Assembly: GCF_004798865.1 (NCBI RefSeq) | Contig: NW_025335468.1 | Location: 877,472 to 941,471, forward strand | Length of the DNA: 64,000 nt | Reading direction: 5' to 3' | DNA from: Varanus komodoensis | Lineage: Eukaryota; Chordata; Lepidosauria; Squamata; Varanidae | Part shown: positions 11,109 through 21,680 of the stretch, in pieces | How the letters are laid out: every line of letters starts with the position of its first letter | Position numbering within the stretch: the stretch's first letter is position 1 | Notes under the pieces: model-generated | What the model saw: the letters and a program-made list of their open reading frames with translations, nothing else | Database searches by the model: none | What the model was told of the DNA's origin: nothing | Made by a program: the position numbers and the translations under genes

Positions 11109-14049
11109 ATGGACAGTACCAAAAGGCAAAAGGATATGACGCCGGAAGATGAGCCCCTCAGGTTGGAAGGTCTCCAATATGCTACTGGGGAAGAGTGGAG
11201 GGCTAGCACTAGTAGCGCCAGAAAGAATGAAGCGACTGGGTCAAAGCCAAAAGGACACTCGGTTGCTGATATATCTGGAGGTGAAAGGAAAGTCCATAGG
11301 AACCTGGAATGTAAGATCCATGAATCAAGGCAAGCTGGATGTGGTCAAACAAGAGATGACAAGACTGAACATCGACATCTTAGGAAGCAGTGAACTAAAA
11401 TGGACAGGAATGGGTGAATTTAATTCAGATGACCATCGGGTATACTACTGCGGGCAAGAATCCTTCAGAAGAAAGGGAGTAGCCTTCATAGTCAATAAAA
11501 GAGTAGGAAAAGCAGTACTGGGATACAATCTCCAAAACAACAGAATAATCTCAGTTCGATTCCAAGGCAAACCATTCAACATCACAATAGTCCAAGTCTA
11601 TGCCCTAACCACTGGTGCTGAAGAGGCTGAAGTTGACTAGTTCTATGAAGGCCTACAACACCTTCTAGAATTAACTCCAAAAAATGATGTCCTTATCTTC
11701 ATGGGGGATTTGAATGCTAAAGGAGGAAGCCAAAAGATAACCGGAATAACAGGCAAGTTTGGCCTTGGAGTATAAAATGAAGCAGGGCACAGGCTGGTAG
11801 AATTTTGTCAAGAGGATACGATGGTCATAGCAAACACTCTTTTCCAACAACCCAAGAGAGGACTCTACACATGGACATCACCAGACGGTCAACACAGAAA
11901 TCAGATTGACTATGTGCTCTGCAGCCAAAGATGGAGAAGCTCTATACAGTCAGTAAAAACTAGACCAGGAGCTGACTGTGGCTCAGATCCTGAGCTTCTT
12001 GTTGCAAAATTTAGGCTTAAATTGAAGAAAGTAGGGAAAAGCACTAGGCCACTCAGGTATGACCTAAATCATATCTCTGATGAATATACAGTAGAGGTGA
12101 CAAATAGATTTAAAGAATTAGATCTGATAGACAGAGTGCCTGAAGAACTATGGATGGAGGTTTGCAACATTGTACAAGAGGTAGCAACTAAAGCCATCCC
12201 AAAGAAAAAGAAATGCAAGAAAGCAAAATGGCTGTCTGAGGAAGCTTTACAAATAGCTGAGGAAAGAAAGAAAGCGAAAGGCAAGGGAGAAAGAGAAAGA
12301 TACACCCAATTGAATGCAGAATTCCAGAGAATAGCTAGAAGAGATAAGAATGCCTTCTTAAATGAACAGTGCAAAGAAATAGAAGAAAACAATAGAATAG
12401 GGAGGACCAGAGATCTCTTCAAGAAAATTGGAGATATTAAGGGAACGTTTCATGCAAAGATGGGCATGATAAAGGACCAAAATGGCAGGGACCTAACAGA
12501 GGCAGAAGAGATTAAGAGGTGGCAAGATTACACAGAAGAACTATACAAGACAGAGCTTAACGCCCCTGATAACCACGATAGGGTGGTCACTGACCTCGAG
12601 CCGGACATCCTGGAATGTGAAGTCAAATGGGCCTTAGGAAGTCTGAGCAGCAACAAAGCTAGTGGAGGTGACAGTATTCCAGCTGAGCTATTCAAAATCT
12701 TAAAAGATGATGCAGTAAAAGTGCTACACTCAGTATGCCAGCAAATTTGGAAAACTCAACAGTGGCCACAGGATTGGAAAAGGTCAGTTTACATTCCAAT
12801 CCCAGAGAAGGGCAATGCCAAAGAATGTTCAAACTACCGCACCATTGCACTCATTTCACATGCTAGCAAAGTTATGCTCAAAATCCTACAAGCTAGGCTC
12901 CAGCAGTATGTGGAATGCGAACTACCAGAAGTTCAGGCAGGATTTCTAAGAGGGAGAGGAACTAGAGATCAAATTGCCAACATACGCTGGATCATGGAGA
13001 AAGCTAGGCAGTTCCAGAAAAACATCTACTTCTGCTTCATTGACTATGCTAAAGCCTTTGATTGTGTGGATCACAACAAATTGTGCCAAGTTCTTAAAGA
13101 GATGGGAATACCAGACCATCTTATTTGTCTCTTGAGAAACCTATATGCAGGTCAAGAAGCAACAGTGAGAACTGGACACGGAATCACTGATTGGTTCAAA
13201 ACTGAGAAAGGAGTTCAGCAAGGCTGTATACTGTCGCCCTGCCTATTTAACTTATATGCAGAGCACATCATGAGAAGGGCGGGGCTAGATGAATCACCAG
13301 TTGGAATTAAGATTGCTGGGAGAAATATCAACAACCTCAGATATGCAGATGATACTACTCTCATGGCAGAAAGTGAAGAGGAACTAAAAAGCCTCTTGAT
13401 GCGGGTGAAGGAGGAGAGTGCAAAAGTTGGCTTGAAACTCAACATTAAGAAAACTAAGATCATAGCATCCGGTTCTCTCACTTCCTGGCAAATAGATGGG
13501 GAAGAAATGGAAGTAGTGACAGATTTTATTTTCCTGGGCTCCAAGATCACCACAGACGGGGACTGCAGCCAAGAAATTAAAAGACGCTTGCTCCTGGGCA
13601 GGAAAGCTATGGCAAATCTAGGCAGCATACTAAAAAGCAGAGACATCACCCTGCCAACAAAAGTGCATATAGTCAAGGCTATGGTTTTCCCAGTTGCAAT
13701 GTATGGCTGTGAAAGCTGGACCATAAGGAAGGCTGGGCGCCAAAGGATTGAGGCCTTTGAATTGTGGTGCTGGAGGAGACTCATGCGAGTCCCTTGGACC
13801 GCAAGGCGATCAAACCGGTCAGTGCTAGAGGAGATCAACCCTGCCTGCTCTTTGGAAGGCCAGATACTGAAGATGAAACTCAAATACTTTGGCCACTTAA
13901 TGAGAAGGAAGGACTCCCTGGAGAAGAGTCTAATGCTGGGAACAATAGATGGCAAAAGAAGGAGGGGACGGCAGAGGATGAGGTGGCTAGATAGAGTCAC
14001 TGAAGCAGTTGGTGTGAGCTTAAGTGGACTTCCTGTCCTCCGCCATTAA
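11109..14049 (+). pseudogene. BovB endonuclease-reverse transcriptase frame (broken)
   Basis: The frame starts at ATG 11109 with MDSTKRQKD, the typical BovB N-terminus, and runs about 60 codons. Between about 11270 and 11300 the reading frame changes. From family memory, a short stretch between 'GERKV' and 'IGTWNVRSM' is missing here, which would explain the shift. The endonuclease continues with TWNVRSM (catalytic-type Asn at 11308-11310), SELKW (Glu at 11392-11394), GDLNAK (Asp at 11707-11709) and RNQIDY. Two in-frame stops interrupt it, TAG at 11638-11640 and TAA at 11773-11775; both sit where the family usually has Gln, so each fits a single C-to-T change. The usual SDH of the APE endonuclease reads SDP here (Pro codon 11989-11991), so the last catalytic His is lost. 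The RT half is open. The product nicks target DNA and reverse-transcribes the element RNA in the nucleus. This copy could not make a working endonuclease. Confidence 0.9.
11821..14049 (+). CDS. BovB reverse transcriptase, 742-codon open stretch
   Basis: This is the longest open frame of the window, opening after the stop at 11773 with the first ATG at 11821. Residues 1-60 are the end of the endonuclease (YTWTSPDG, RNQIDYVLCSQRW, then SDP in place of SDH). A basic linker (KKKKCKKAKW) follows. The RT domain spans roughly residues 290-580: FIDYAKAFD with catalytic Asp408, GVQQGCILSPCLFNLY, and the active-site YADD at 508-511 (13342-13353). The C-terminal part carries the RTE-type WCWRR (649-653) and RWLDRV (from 721) motifs. 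All three RT catalytic aspartates are present. The last residues GLPVLRH and the TAA at 14047-14049 look abnormal: family-like codons (VEDRKAWRNVVHGV) continue in the same frame after the stop, and an inverted duplication lies across this point. Without the upstream endonuclease the product would not support normal target-primed insertion. Expression is not evident. Confidence 0.85.
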   Translation: MVIANTLFQQPKRGLYTWTSPDGQHRNQIDYVLCSQRWRSSIQSVKTRPGADCGSDPELLVAKFRLKLKKVGKSTRPLRYDLNHISDEYTVEVTNRFKELDLIDRVPEELWMEVCNIVQEVATKAIPKKKKCKKAKWLSEEALQIAEERKKAKGKGERERYTQLNAEFQRIARRDKNAFLNEQCKEIEENNRIGRTRDLFKKIGDIKGTFHAKMGMIKDQNGRDLTEAEEIKRWQDYTEELYKTELNAPDNHDRVVTDLEPDILECEVKWALGSLSSNKASGGDSIPAELFKILKDDAVKVLHSVCQQIWKTQQWPQDWKRSVYIPIPEKGNAKECSNYRTIALISHASKVMLKILQARLQQYVECELPEVQAGFLRGRGTRDQIANIRWIMEKARQFQKNIYFCFIDYAKAFDCVDHNKLCQVLKEMGIPDHLICLLRNLYAGQEATVRTGHGITDWFKTEKGVQQGCILSPCLFNLYAEHIMRRAGLDESPVGIKIAGRNINNLRYADDTTLMAESEEELKSLLMRVKEESAKVGLKLNIKKTKIIASGSLTSWQIDGEEMEVVTDFIFLGSKITTDGDCSQEIKRRLLLGRKAMANLGSILKSRDITLPTKVHIVKAMVFPVAMYGCESWTIRKAGRQRIEAFELWCWRRLMRVPWTARRSNRSVLEEINPACSLEGQILKMKLKYFGHLMRRKDSLEKSLMLGTIDGKRRRGRQRMRWLDRVTEAVGVSLSGLPVLRH

Positions 14050-14071
14050 GGGGATGGTGGAGGACAGGAAG
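14029..14071 (+). repeat. 19-bp inverted duplication at the BovB ORF end
   Basis: Arms 14029-14047 and 14053-14071 are reverse complements at 17 of 19 positions with a 5-nt loop. Both mismatches would be G-U pairs in RNA, so the transcript could form a 19-bp stem. The left arm creates the premature TAA of the ORF. The right arm is ordinary BovB coding sequence (EDRKAW). A templated, inverted copy made during replication or reverse transcription is the simplest explanation. Confidence 0.8.
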
Positions 14072-14459
14072 GCCTGGAGGAATGTTGTCCATGGTGTCGC
14101 AATGGGTTGGACGTGACTTCACGACTAACAACAACCAGTGCAAGAAATGTCACTTTGAGTTTGCCTTGGTTCAACTCAGAGGGGTTTGGGATCAACACCA
14201 TGAGCTGGGGAAATCCATATTCTGGGCTGCGCCATTCAAAGTCTCACGCTGTCTCCTAGGAGACCAGGGTGGTCTCCTTATCTGGCTTATTTTACCAGCA
14301 CCTGCTATGACTCCTCAATGCTTAAGGGGTGTGTGTCTGCGCAAAATCCCCCTCTGCTCCTGCATCAGTATCTTATTCATCCTTCAGGCTGATCCTCTTT
14401 CTAGGCCACTTCCTCCCCATGCATAATATCTGCAGGCAGGCACTGGGTGGGCCTTCTAT

Positions 14460-15120
14460 CCTCCACGCCCGCAAAGAGGCCTCTTAGATCGGCTTTATCC
14501 TGTCTGTGTTACGCACCACGGGCGCGTTAAGGGAAGGACAACGAGCATAAAGCGGGGCAGGCACGTGCGCCTTTTGGAAGTACGGCCGCAGAGCTCTGGA
14601 AGGAAATTTCGTAACCCGCATCTGCCTTAGAAGACACGCTTTTAAGTAGAGCTCAACCCGGCGGTCCTCACAAGTTCCCGGCGATTCCTTCGCCTCTTGC
14701 ACGCTCGGCTGCTCAGGACCCAGCGGCAGACTGACCCCTACTGGCAGCAATGAGGCAATTAAAGCCTGCAGGCAGCGTGAGCTCTCGCGTCGGGCGCGCT
14801 GCCTCTCCCAGGGCGCCTTCCAATTAGGCATTGTGGAAAGATACCAGAGATCATTTAAATAAGAGTTGGTCATGCATGTTAAACATCTTTGTGCACACCT
14901 CATCGGGGAGAGTGATTTGCCTGCTCCTTTTGCGTATTTTTCTGTAGAGTCGCGATTCTCATCGCTGTTGGTGATTTGTGAGCGGGAGTGGTGGCGGCAG
15001 CAACGGTACGCCAGATGCGTTTGTGACTCCAAAAAGCGTGACATTCTGCATGCAATCTCGGGCCACCGTGCTTAGACCTGGGGAGCTCCAGTATCCGCTT
15101 TGCTTGGTGTGTGAGCTACG
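14460..15120. other. CpG-richer single-copy block, possible regulatory element
   Basis: CpG dinucleotides are much denser here than in the flanks (for example 'cacgggcgcgttaaggg', 'tcgcgtcgggcgcgc'). The block includes an unusual AT-rich core at about 14820-14900 ('catttaaataagagttgg'). No repeat family is recognised. Minus-strand open frames across it are not supported by any domain. It could be a CpG island or a conserved enhancer. This is inference from composition only. Confidence 0.35.
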
Positions 15121-16041
15121 CCCATTCGTGGTATCCACTGTGGTCCCCGCACTGGGACCTCACGATTAGCCCCCTGCGTAAGGCTGCCCTGGCCCCGGGT
15201 TCAGAAGAGCCTTGCCCGGTAATAGCGTGTCAGCTGCCCTGCACAGCAGTGGCCCCCATCTCCTGGAACACCTCCCAGGCATGGTTGGCGGGGCAGGTGA
15301 GGCTTAAATGCCTCCAGGAGAGACACTGCTGGCCAGTCTTTGGCTAACTTGAAATGGAGGATGGATTCACTGCTGTCTTTGCTCTAATTTTTAATTATTA
15401 TTTTTAGTTGTATATTCTTATATTGGCTTTATGCTAAATTGCATATTTATTGTATAATGCTTAGAGATCACAGGATGACACCTTTTTAAAACACACAATG
15501 ACAAGTATTTCTGTTGGGGCCAGGAAGGTGCAGCCAGGAGGGTGAAACTTTCTCTTCTGCAATGGTAAAGTGAAATCCCACTTTCTGGTTTAAAGGAACT
15601 GGACTCTTGCCCTTCCCACCTGCCTGTCTAAAAGCTAAAATCCACTTAAGAAAAGAGTAAGAGACCTTGAAACTCGTCTTACAACAAAACTGGTGTAAGA
15701 AGGTGGTGTGGTAGGATACAGCTGGAATGTGTGTCCACTCTTGAAAGCTGAGCCAGATGGCAGCTTCTACCATGGAAGTCATTTTCTGAAGAAAAGACTG
15801 GTGCGAGGGTGCCAGATTTGAAAAGCAGCAATTAAGAGGAGGAGTGAAAACTTAATACATGTTACCTATGACAATCCAACCCAGATCATTTATTGTGGAT
15901 GTTATTTCTTTATGTAACCATTCTTATTCTATTGTTCAACTGAAAAAGTTCCCAGAGTAACTTGCATGTTGCTTGTCTTGATTTTATTATTACAAAAACA
16001 ACCCCACTCAGGAAATGTCCTGAGAGGTCATCCCTAACCTG
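15121..16041. other. Unassigned sequence with an AT-rich LINE-tail-like piece
   Basis: Near 15385-15470 'aattttt...tgtataatgcttagagatc' resembles an old LINE 3' tail. Nothing else is recognised. Confidence 0.35.
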
Positions 16042-16130
16042 GTACCTTCCAGCTACTTCGGACTTCAACTCCCATCAGCCCCACACAGCATAGCCTTTGG
16101 TCAGGAAAGATGGGAGCTGACCCTAGACTG
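16042..16130. mobile_element. hAT-like palindromic MITE, central part
   Basis: The run 'ggacttcaactcccatcagc' is followed by 'tggtcaggaaagatgggagc', the palindromic centre shared with the 43.0 and 48.5 kb copies. The ends are degraded. Confidence 0.6.
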
Positions 16131-16904
16131 CCTTTTATCATACTGTGAGAATGCTAAAAAATAAAGTTGTTTTTAAAAAGCCCAACTTAATATAGAACTC
16201 CGGTGACAGTTCAGTGTGTGTGTGTTTCCAAGACGGGCAGAAAATGCAACTTGGTCACTCTGTTGCCTTCTGGTTGTGTGAGCAACACAGCACCAGAACA
16301 CAGTGCGACTGTGCATGGGAGTCTGTGCTGTACAGCTGTGCCCGGTCAATAATTCTTGTAAGGCAATGCAAATGTATCGCCCCATTAGCATGACTGCAGC
16401 GCTAGCCCCAGCAGTAGAGCATTGTCAGCTTGATAACTATCTAAGCATCACCAGGTAGGGGAAGCTGTAGGGTGGGTGGTATGAGGGGCAGCCCTTGCAG
16501 TTTCCCTGTTTCGAAACAGTGCTGGCAGGCATTTCCCAGATCCCACAGGAGTCAACCAAGCAGTGAAATTGACTAGTCCAGCCCCCAAGCAATGTCTGGT
16601 TTAGTCATAAGGGAAACTTTAAAAGTAAAAGAGAAATGTTCTTTACTGTGTGCAAGAGGGAGAGAGGGAAAGCACATGCTGTTCAAATAAAATTTGGTTT
16701 TTAAAAGGAAGAAAATGCTTCTGGGAATGGCAGGTCATTGTTGTGGAGGAGTGGAGATCCTTGCAATACATTATTTTTATTATTACATTAAGGCAATCTG
16801 AGTGCTTGTGAAGATGTGGCTCTGCATTTGTCATCCGTCATATTAAAAGGTGTATTTTTAAAAGGCGATCTTCAAAATAATGTTCCGAGCATGGGAGTAA
16901 AACC

Positions 16905-17025
16905 AAGTGTGGTGTAATGGTGAGACGTCAAAATAGGATGCAGAACCCACACCCAGACTTAGCTACGAAGTTCTCCAGGTGCCCTGGGGCCAGTCACTAT
17001 CTCTCCGCCTAACCCACAGCACTGG
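16905..17025 (+). mobile_element. CORE/MIR-like SINE, 5' half
   Basis: Head sequence 'agtgtggtgtaatggtgaga' is followed by 'ggtgccctggggccagtcac' and 'tctctccgcctaaccca'. Similarity stops near 17025. A LINE/SINE-type tail at 17205-17285 ('gcgctccttggaggaaaggc', then (caag)n) may be the displaced 3' end, which would mean that about 180 bp were inserted or replaced. Confidence 0.6.
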
Positions 17026-17204
17026 CAGTGGTGTGTTCGGACAGGACCGCAGGGCCCTTGTGAAGGTCCCACATGGCGGGATGAGCAGGAGAGCCTCCAG
17101 CAGGAGGGACAGGCTTGTCACATTGGAAGGAGAATACAGCACTGCCTGAAGACTCTGCTCTTCTTGGACACTGCTCAGTCCAATTGGCTTAACTGTCCCA
17201 GGGG

Positions 17205-17285
17205 CAGGGGGAGCAATCCAGCTGCCTTGCGCTCCTTGGAGGAAAGGCAGTGTATAATGAATAAAGAAGCAAGCAAGCAAGCAAG
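17205..17285 (+). mobile_element. SINE 3' tail with (CAAG)n
   Basis: 'gcgctccttggaggaaaggc' followed by 'agtgtataatgaataaag' is the usual 3' end of the squamate CORE/MIR-like SINE. It runs into a (caag)n array at 17266-17285. Confidence 0.55.
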
Positions 17286-18210
17286 GAAATATGTATGTCC
17301 CTCATCACCAGCACCTGCCCTGTCTAGGAAGAGTCACTCCACTATAAGCACACCCGTCCCAACAATGGTCCTGCATGGAAGTGGTGTGACCAGAGAGTTA
17401 TGTGTGTGTGTGTGTTGTGAAATCCACACCATTCATACCATGGGCAGTGACAGTTCTTCAAACCTGACTCTGAATTGAATGCCCCGCACAGCTTAAGTGA
17501 CCTTGACAATGTTTCCTAAGTGGTGATTCCTCAATCTACACTTTAACATTACATTAAGAGTAGTAGGGTGTGCTATTTATTCTGGATTAAATAATCCCAA
17601 ATGACATGGCATAATTTTGTGACTTCTCATCCCACCCTGCTCCACAGTAAACGGAAAATGTCCTGTGCTGCTTTTAGGGAGCCACTGCCCATTCCAGAAC
17701 AGAGCCTCTTTGAGGAATCAGCTAGCCAGCACACCCAACCGCAGCCGGAGACAGAACCCCCAGCATTCCAATGGGGAGAGTCTCACCTTTTGGGAAAGGT
17801 GTGTTACTCTGAGCTGCCCTTGCCACCTGCTCCCCACCTGCTTGGTGCCCTCTGCTGGCACCAGAGTTCCTCCAACCCACTCACTTATTCTATGTCTGAT
17901 GCCAAGGCACAGAACAGCATTTTCCACCCGCATGCTTGGCCGCTATTCTTGATTGTGATGGCTTGGTAGTTTTGGAAAGGGAACCTGCAGTCTGGGCAAC
18001 AGATGCTGGTACCCGCTCTTGCTCTGCTTCCATACGGCAGGCAGGAGAGTGAACAGTGGCAGAAAGAGCCAGTTGCAATGTTCTCCGCCTGGAGCAGCTT
18101 TGGGGAGGGTTTGTACGCATGTGTAGGTGTGTGATTGTGAGGGAGTGTTGTTCACTCAAGGCCAAATGTTCCCCATATGATTTTTTAAAAGTCTTGTGTG
18201 TGTTTCTAAG

Positions 18211-18260
18211 GGGCAGGAGAAAAAGGAGAGGAGAAAGGAGAGGAGGGGGGAAAGGCAGGC
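18211..18260. repeat. Purine-rich tract
   Basis: About 50 bases are almost entirely A and G on the plus strand. It is low-complexity sequence. Confidence 0.8.
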
Positions 18261-19479
18261 CTGTCAGTGGCATTTTGAAATATGGCTCAAATTATGGAAA
18301 CCAAGTGAAGACAATGGCTCCCGTCTGTTCTCTTGATGCTGTTGGCTGGGTCTCAGTGGCAGTCGCACCATCTCCTCCCAGCCAGCCTTTAGCACAAGAG
18401 TCTTGCCCACAACTTAAGAGAAGGCAAATAAGAGCGGGGTTGAAAGAACTAGTTCTGGGGGCTCGCTCTCCCCCCCACCCTTTCTTGGAATAGCTGCTTC
18501 AGGGACGAATCAGTGCTGTGTCCCATTCAGCGCAATGCTTGCTTTCAGCAGGAAAGAACAAAAACTTGGAAGCAGAAAAGGTAATCCAGTGCAGTAAAAA
18601 ACAAAAGGCAATAATCAAGGAGAAGCTAAGAAGAGAAAAACTAACAGAATCCTATGAAAGTGGATTTCAATTCTGAAAAATCTAGAATGAATGATTCACT
18701 AGGTGTAGCATAGCAAGAGACACTTTCTTTTAAATCCTTAGCATCAGATTTTGGTAAAAATTTCATCTAGCTACTCAAATTTTGGCTAATGTGATACTAT
18801 TTGGGATGTCTGCCTGGGACTCTTACATATTTATAAGAGTTTATATGTTTAATAAATAAATAAAATGTCACCAATTGTTGACCTCAGTGCCTCATATTTA
18901 TTGTGGCTTACAAGATGCACAAATTCCCTGAGCTGGATCCAGAAATGTCGTTCTACCCACAGAAAGTTACTGCATTGCTTGTGACATGAACTTCCCCACT
19001 CACACCCTACAAATCTGCTCCAAAGAATCCCTCAACTTCTAATTACTGCTTTTTCCTGGATTCGCTCCCATGGTAATCCTAGTCAGTCCAGTAAATAAAC
19101 GGGATATGACATCATTGTGTAACCAAGCAAAGGTGGCTCTGTGGTGCCACCACGGTCAAATTCAGTTCTGAGCGGGGGCGATGCTTTTCTCTCTGTCTAC
19201 CTATTCATGTAACAAATACTATCCTGCTTTCCCTTCACTCGAGTGGCCCACAAGGTAAATATAAAGCAAAGAGGAATCATACATGCTTCCAAATATCCCA
19301 ACACATTTAAAGCAACTGCTGAAAAAGAACTGAAAGGAGGGGGTTGACACTGACAAAATGTCCAGGCAAAACTCTGAGCATTTTCCGTCCATCTGTAGTT
19401 TTAAGAGATAGTTGTTACATCCAAGCTACTAAGCACCTCCTCATTGAAAAAGTAGAGAAAGCAAAGGAGTCTGCACAAT

Positions 19480-19870
19480 GTGCCAGGTAATGGATTAGAA
19501 GCCACTGCCGGAGCACACAGGTTTGGTTACAATTACGCTTGTTACTAATCCCCCACTCTAATTTAGACAAGGGGCCATCAGTTCATTTTTAGACTGACAT
19601 GAGATTTTCTCCTGGGCTGCAGCGGATTGTTTTTTTTCTTCTTGTCAGCTGAGGGTTCTCTTACTTTTATTTTTCAGATAGAGGCCTGTGCTGTTGCAGA
19701 CCCCAAGGCAGAGGCTGACATCCCACCCTATTTATAATGCTCAATATTGCCCTTGATAAAGTCACACACACTCCTCACCCACATCCCTATGATCTATTAT
19801 TCTTTTTGCAGATTTTGACATGGCTGCCATGATTTATATATAAAGAGAATAGTGAAGCAATTGATGCATT
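19480..19870. other. Single-copy block of possible conserved non-coding type
   Basis: No repeat motif is recognised. The text has AT-rich homeodomain-like words (attacgcttgttactaatc, tctaatttag) and T-rich stretches. I mark it only as a candidate for conservation testing. No ORF is of interest. Confidence 0.2.
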
Positions 19871-21359
19871 TCCCAAGCCCTACAGCAGTGCCTTACTTCT
19901 TAAAACAGAGGTTCTGGGGCTCAAGCCAGCCCTGAAATCCACACTTTCTAACCTAAATCCCCAGTGAGTGAGGATTAGGTGTGGTTTCTCAGTTAGGTAA
20001 GACACTGCATGTACTCAACCCTTTCCCTTTTTTAATTCACAAATTCTAGGGCCACCTTCTAATACAGGGAATATAATCCAGGACTGAGCCCTGGCTAAAA
20101 TTAAAGACTGCCAAGCAGGGGAGAAGGGTTATTCCTTCTAGAAAAGGGGTTGGTGCACTGGGATATAGACACTTATTTTCAGCTGCCCTAGGGTAAGTGG
20201 GCTTCCTACTCATCTGGATTTTGTGAGTCACAAGCCATAGGGTGCAATTCTTTCATTATCAGTCTTCTCATCTCCTTCGGTGCATTCATATTCCAAGGGT
20301 TCCACATCTAAGCTTCTTTTAATTAGCAAGTCCAAAGAGCTTTACTAAGCCATAGTGAATCTCTCTGTCCTTCCTCCTCTCCCTACCACTCACCCCACTT
20401 CTTCTCAAGTTTCACTTTTGTATGTTGGTATCTAAGTCTCTGGACTGCCTTTCACTTGACTCTCAGCTGCACATTCTCTCCCCCACCCCACATAATTCAT
20501 CTCTGCATCGCCAGCTTCTCAATGGACAGGAAAATGGCCACCTTTGTGAACCTAGCATAAATCAGAGGCAAAACATGCTGCATATAATTGAAAAAGAAAA
20601 ACATTTTAAAGATATAAATAGAGGCCATGACTGGATCGGTCAGCCCCATTGGTGCTGCAGGAAGAGTTGGAAAGGAACAGTGATCCCTAACAGAAAAGCA
20701 ATGCTAAGCATCATCTCTGGAAGGAGGCTGTGATGCAAGGGCAGCCTGGAATGAAGCGGAAGCAAAGGCCTGTCTCTCCGCCTGGAGCCTTATGTTTATT
20801 TTTTACAGCATAGACAACCCTGCAAGAGGAAGGTACAGACCTAGTAGAAATCAACTGGGAGCAGAAAATGAATGGATCAGCCGTATTGCCCCAGTGCCTG
20901 TATGTAGCCTTGTAGGACAGCAGCAGAGATAGTAAGGAAAATACAGTGCAACGTGTCCTGGATGGTGGGATTGTGGGAATATGGTGGTGGGGAATACATG
21001 ATTTCTCAGAAAGGCTAATGAGGAAGAAGCGAGAACAAAGACAAATGCCTTATTAGGCACTGAAATACCTTGGTGTCATTGTTGACGGGCTGTAAGATGT
21101 GGCTCAACAGATGTTTTAGAGTCCCCCCCCCTTTAAAAAAGTGCAGCTGTGGAAATAACTGCCTGATAGAGGAACACGGTGAACAGCCCTGCAGTAATCA
21201 TTGCATCTCCGGCTGCTGAAATGACTGATCTCACCGACAGAGGTGTCTCCCATTTGTCTTCCTAAAGAAACAGCAAAAGAAAGAAAAAAGCACACAGCAA
21301 AAAACTGCCGAACCCTCCATCAGATCAGTAATAATGAGCCTTTGTGTAAAACACACTTA

Positions 21360-21680
21360 GCAACTGTTGCCTAGAAGGGAATTGGGGCCATCCCTTAATT
21401 TTAAACATTTATAACCTGAAGCCAGATAAGCTGCTACGAAGGCTGTTCGCTGAAATTCTGCTTGCCTGCACAGGATAACCGACACAAGCCGCCCCGGTGC
21501 AGCTGTCCATGGTGCTGATCAGAGGCTGCTCCCGGGGCGGGCAGGTGCCAAGAGGGAACGGGCCGGCTGGCGAGCGCTCTCCACGGCTCCGAGCATCTTC
21601 GTGCCTTGCTTCCTTCCCAGAAAGCATCAGGTTGTGCTGCTACCACTAGCGCGAGCCTGGAAGCAGAATTAATAATGCTG
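21360..21680. other. Single-copy block with CpG cluster
   Basis: CpGs cluster at about 21430-21660 ('ccgccccggtgcagc', 'ggcgagcgctctccacgg'), flanked by AT-rich sequence. No repeat or protein domain is recognised; minus-strand frames here are unsupported. It may be a small CpG island or regulatory block. Confidence 0.25.

Larger units (their letters stand above)
10750..14141 (+). mobile_element. BovB (RTE-clade) LINE, near full length
   Basis: The 3' boundary is clear: a tail of 'cgtgacttcacgactaacaa' and a short (aac)n ends near 14141. The 5' boundary is my estimate. Family-like 5' UTR sequence is recognisable from about 10750 ('gagctatcgacaagggcaac'), through 'gcatagctca...tgagctatgc' hairpin arms at 10970-10979 and 10989-10998, to 'ggagaaggaaatggcaaccc' at 11061. 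One protein region follows (11109-14049) with an APE-type endonuclease and a reverse transcriptase. The length fits a complete BovB of a little over 3 kb. BovB is known for its patchy, horizontally transferred distribution across squamates, ruminants and other animals. In three kilobases it has only a handful of lesions, so it is far younger than the L2, CR1 and SINE copies around it. I could not find a convincing target-site duplication. Confidence 0.93.

Noticed and set aside
12069-14000. Minus-strand frames opposite the BovB polymerase
   Set aside because: Shadows of the conserved RT coding sequence on the other strand.
10652-14151. Target duplication 'cagtgca' around the BovB element
   Set aside because: The upstream word lies about 100 bp before recognisable element sequence and the match is short, so it is not a convincing duplication.
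14484-15044. 186-codon minus-strand frame in the CpG-rich block
   Set aside because: Stop-poor composition explains it; no domain or exon signals that I can support.
21355-21375. RFX-type X-box (agcaac t gttgcc)
   Set aside because: The half sites are in the wrong relative order for an X-box.
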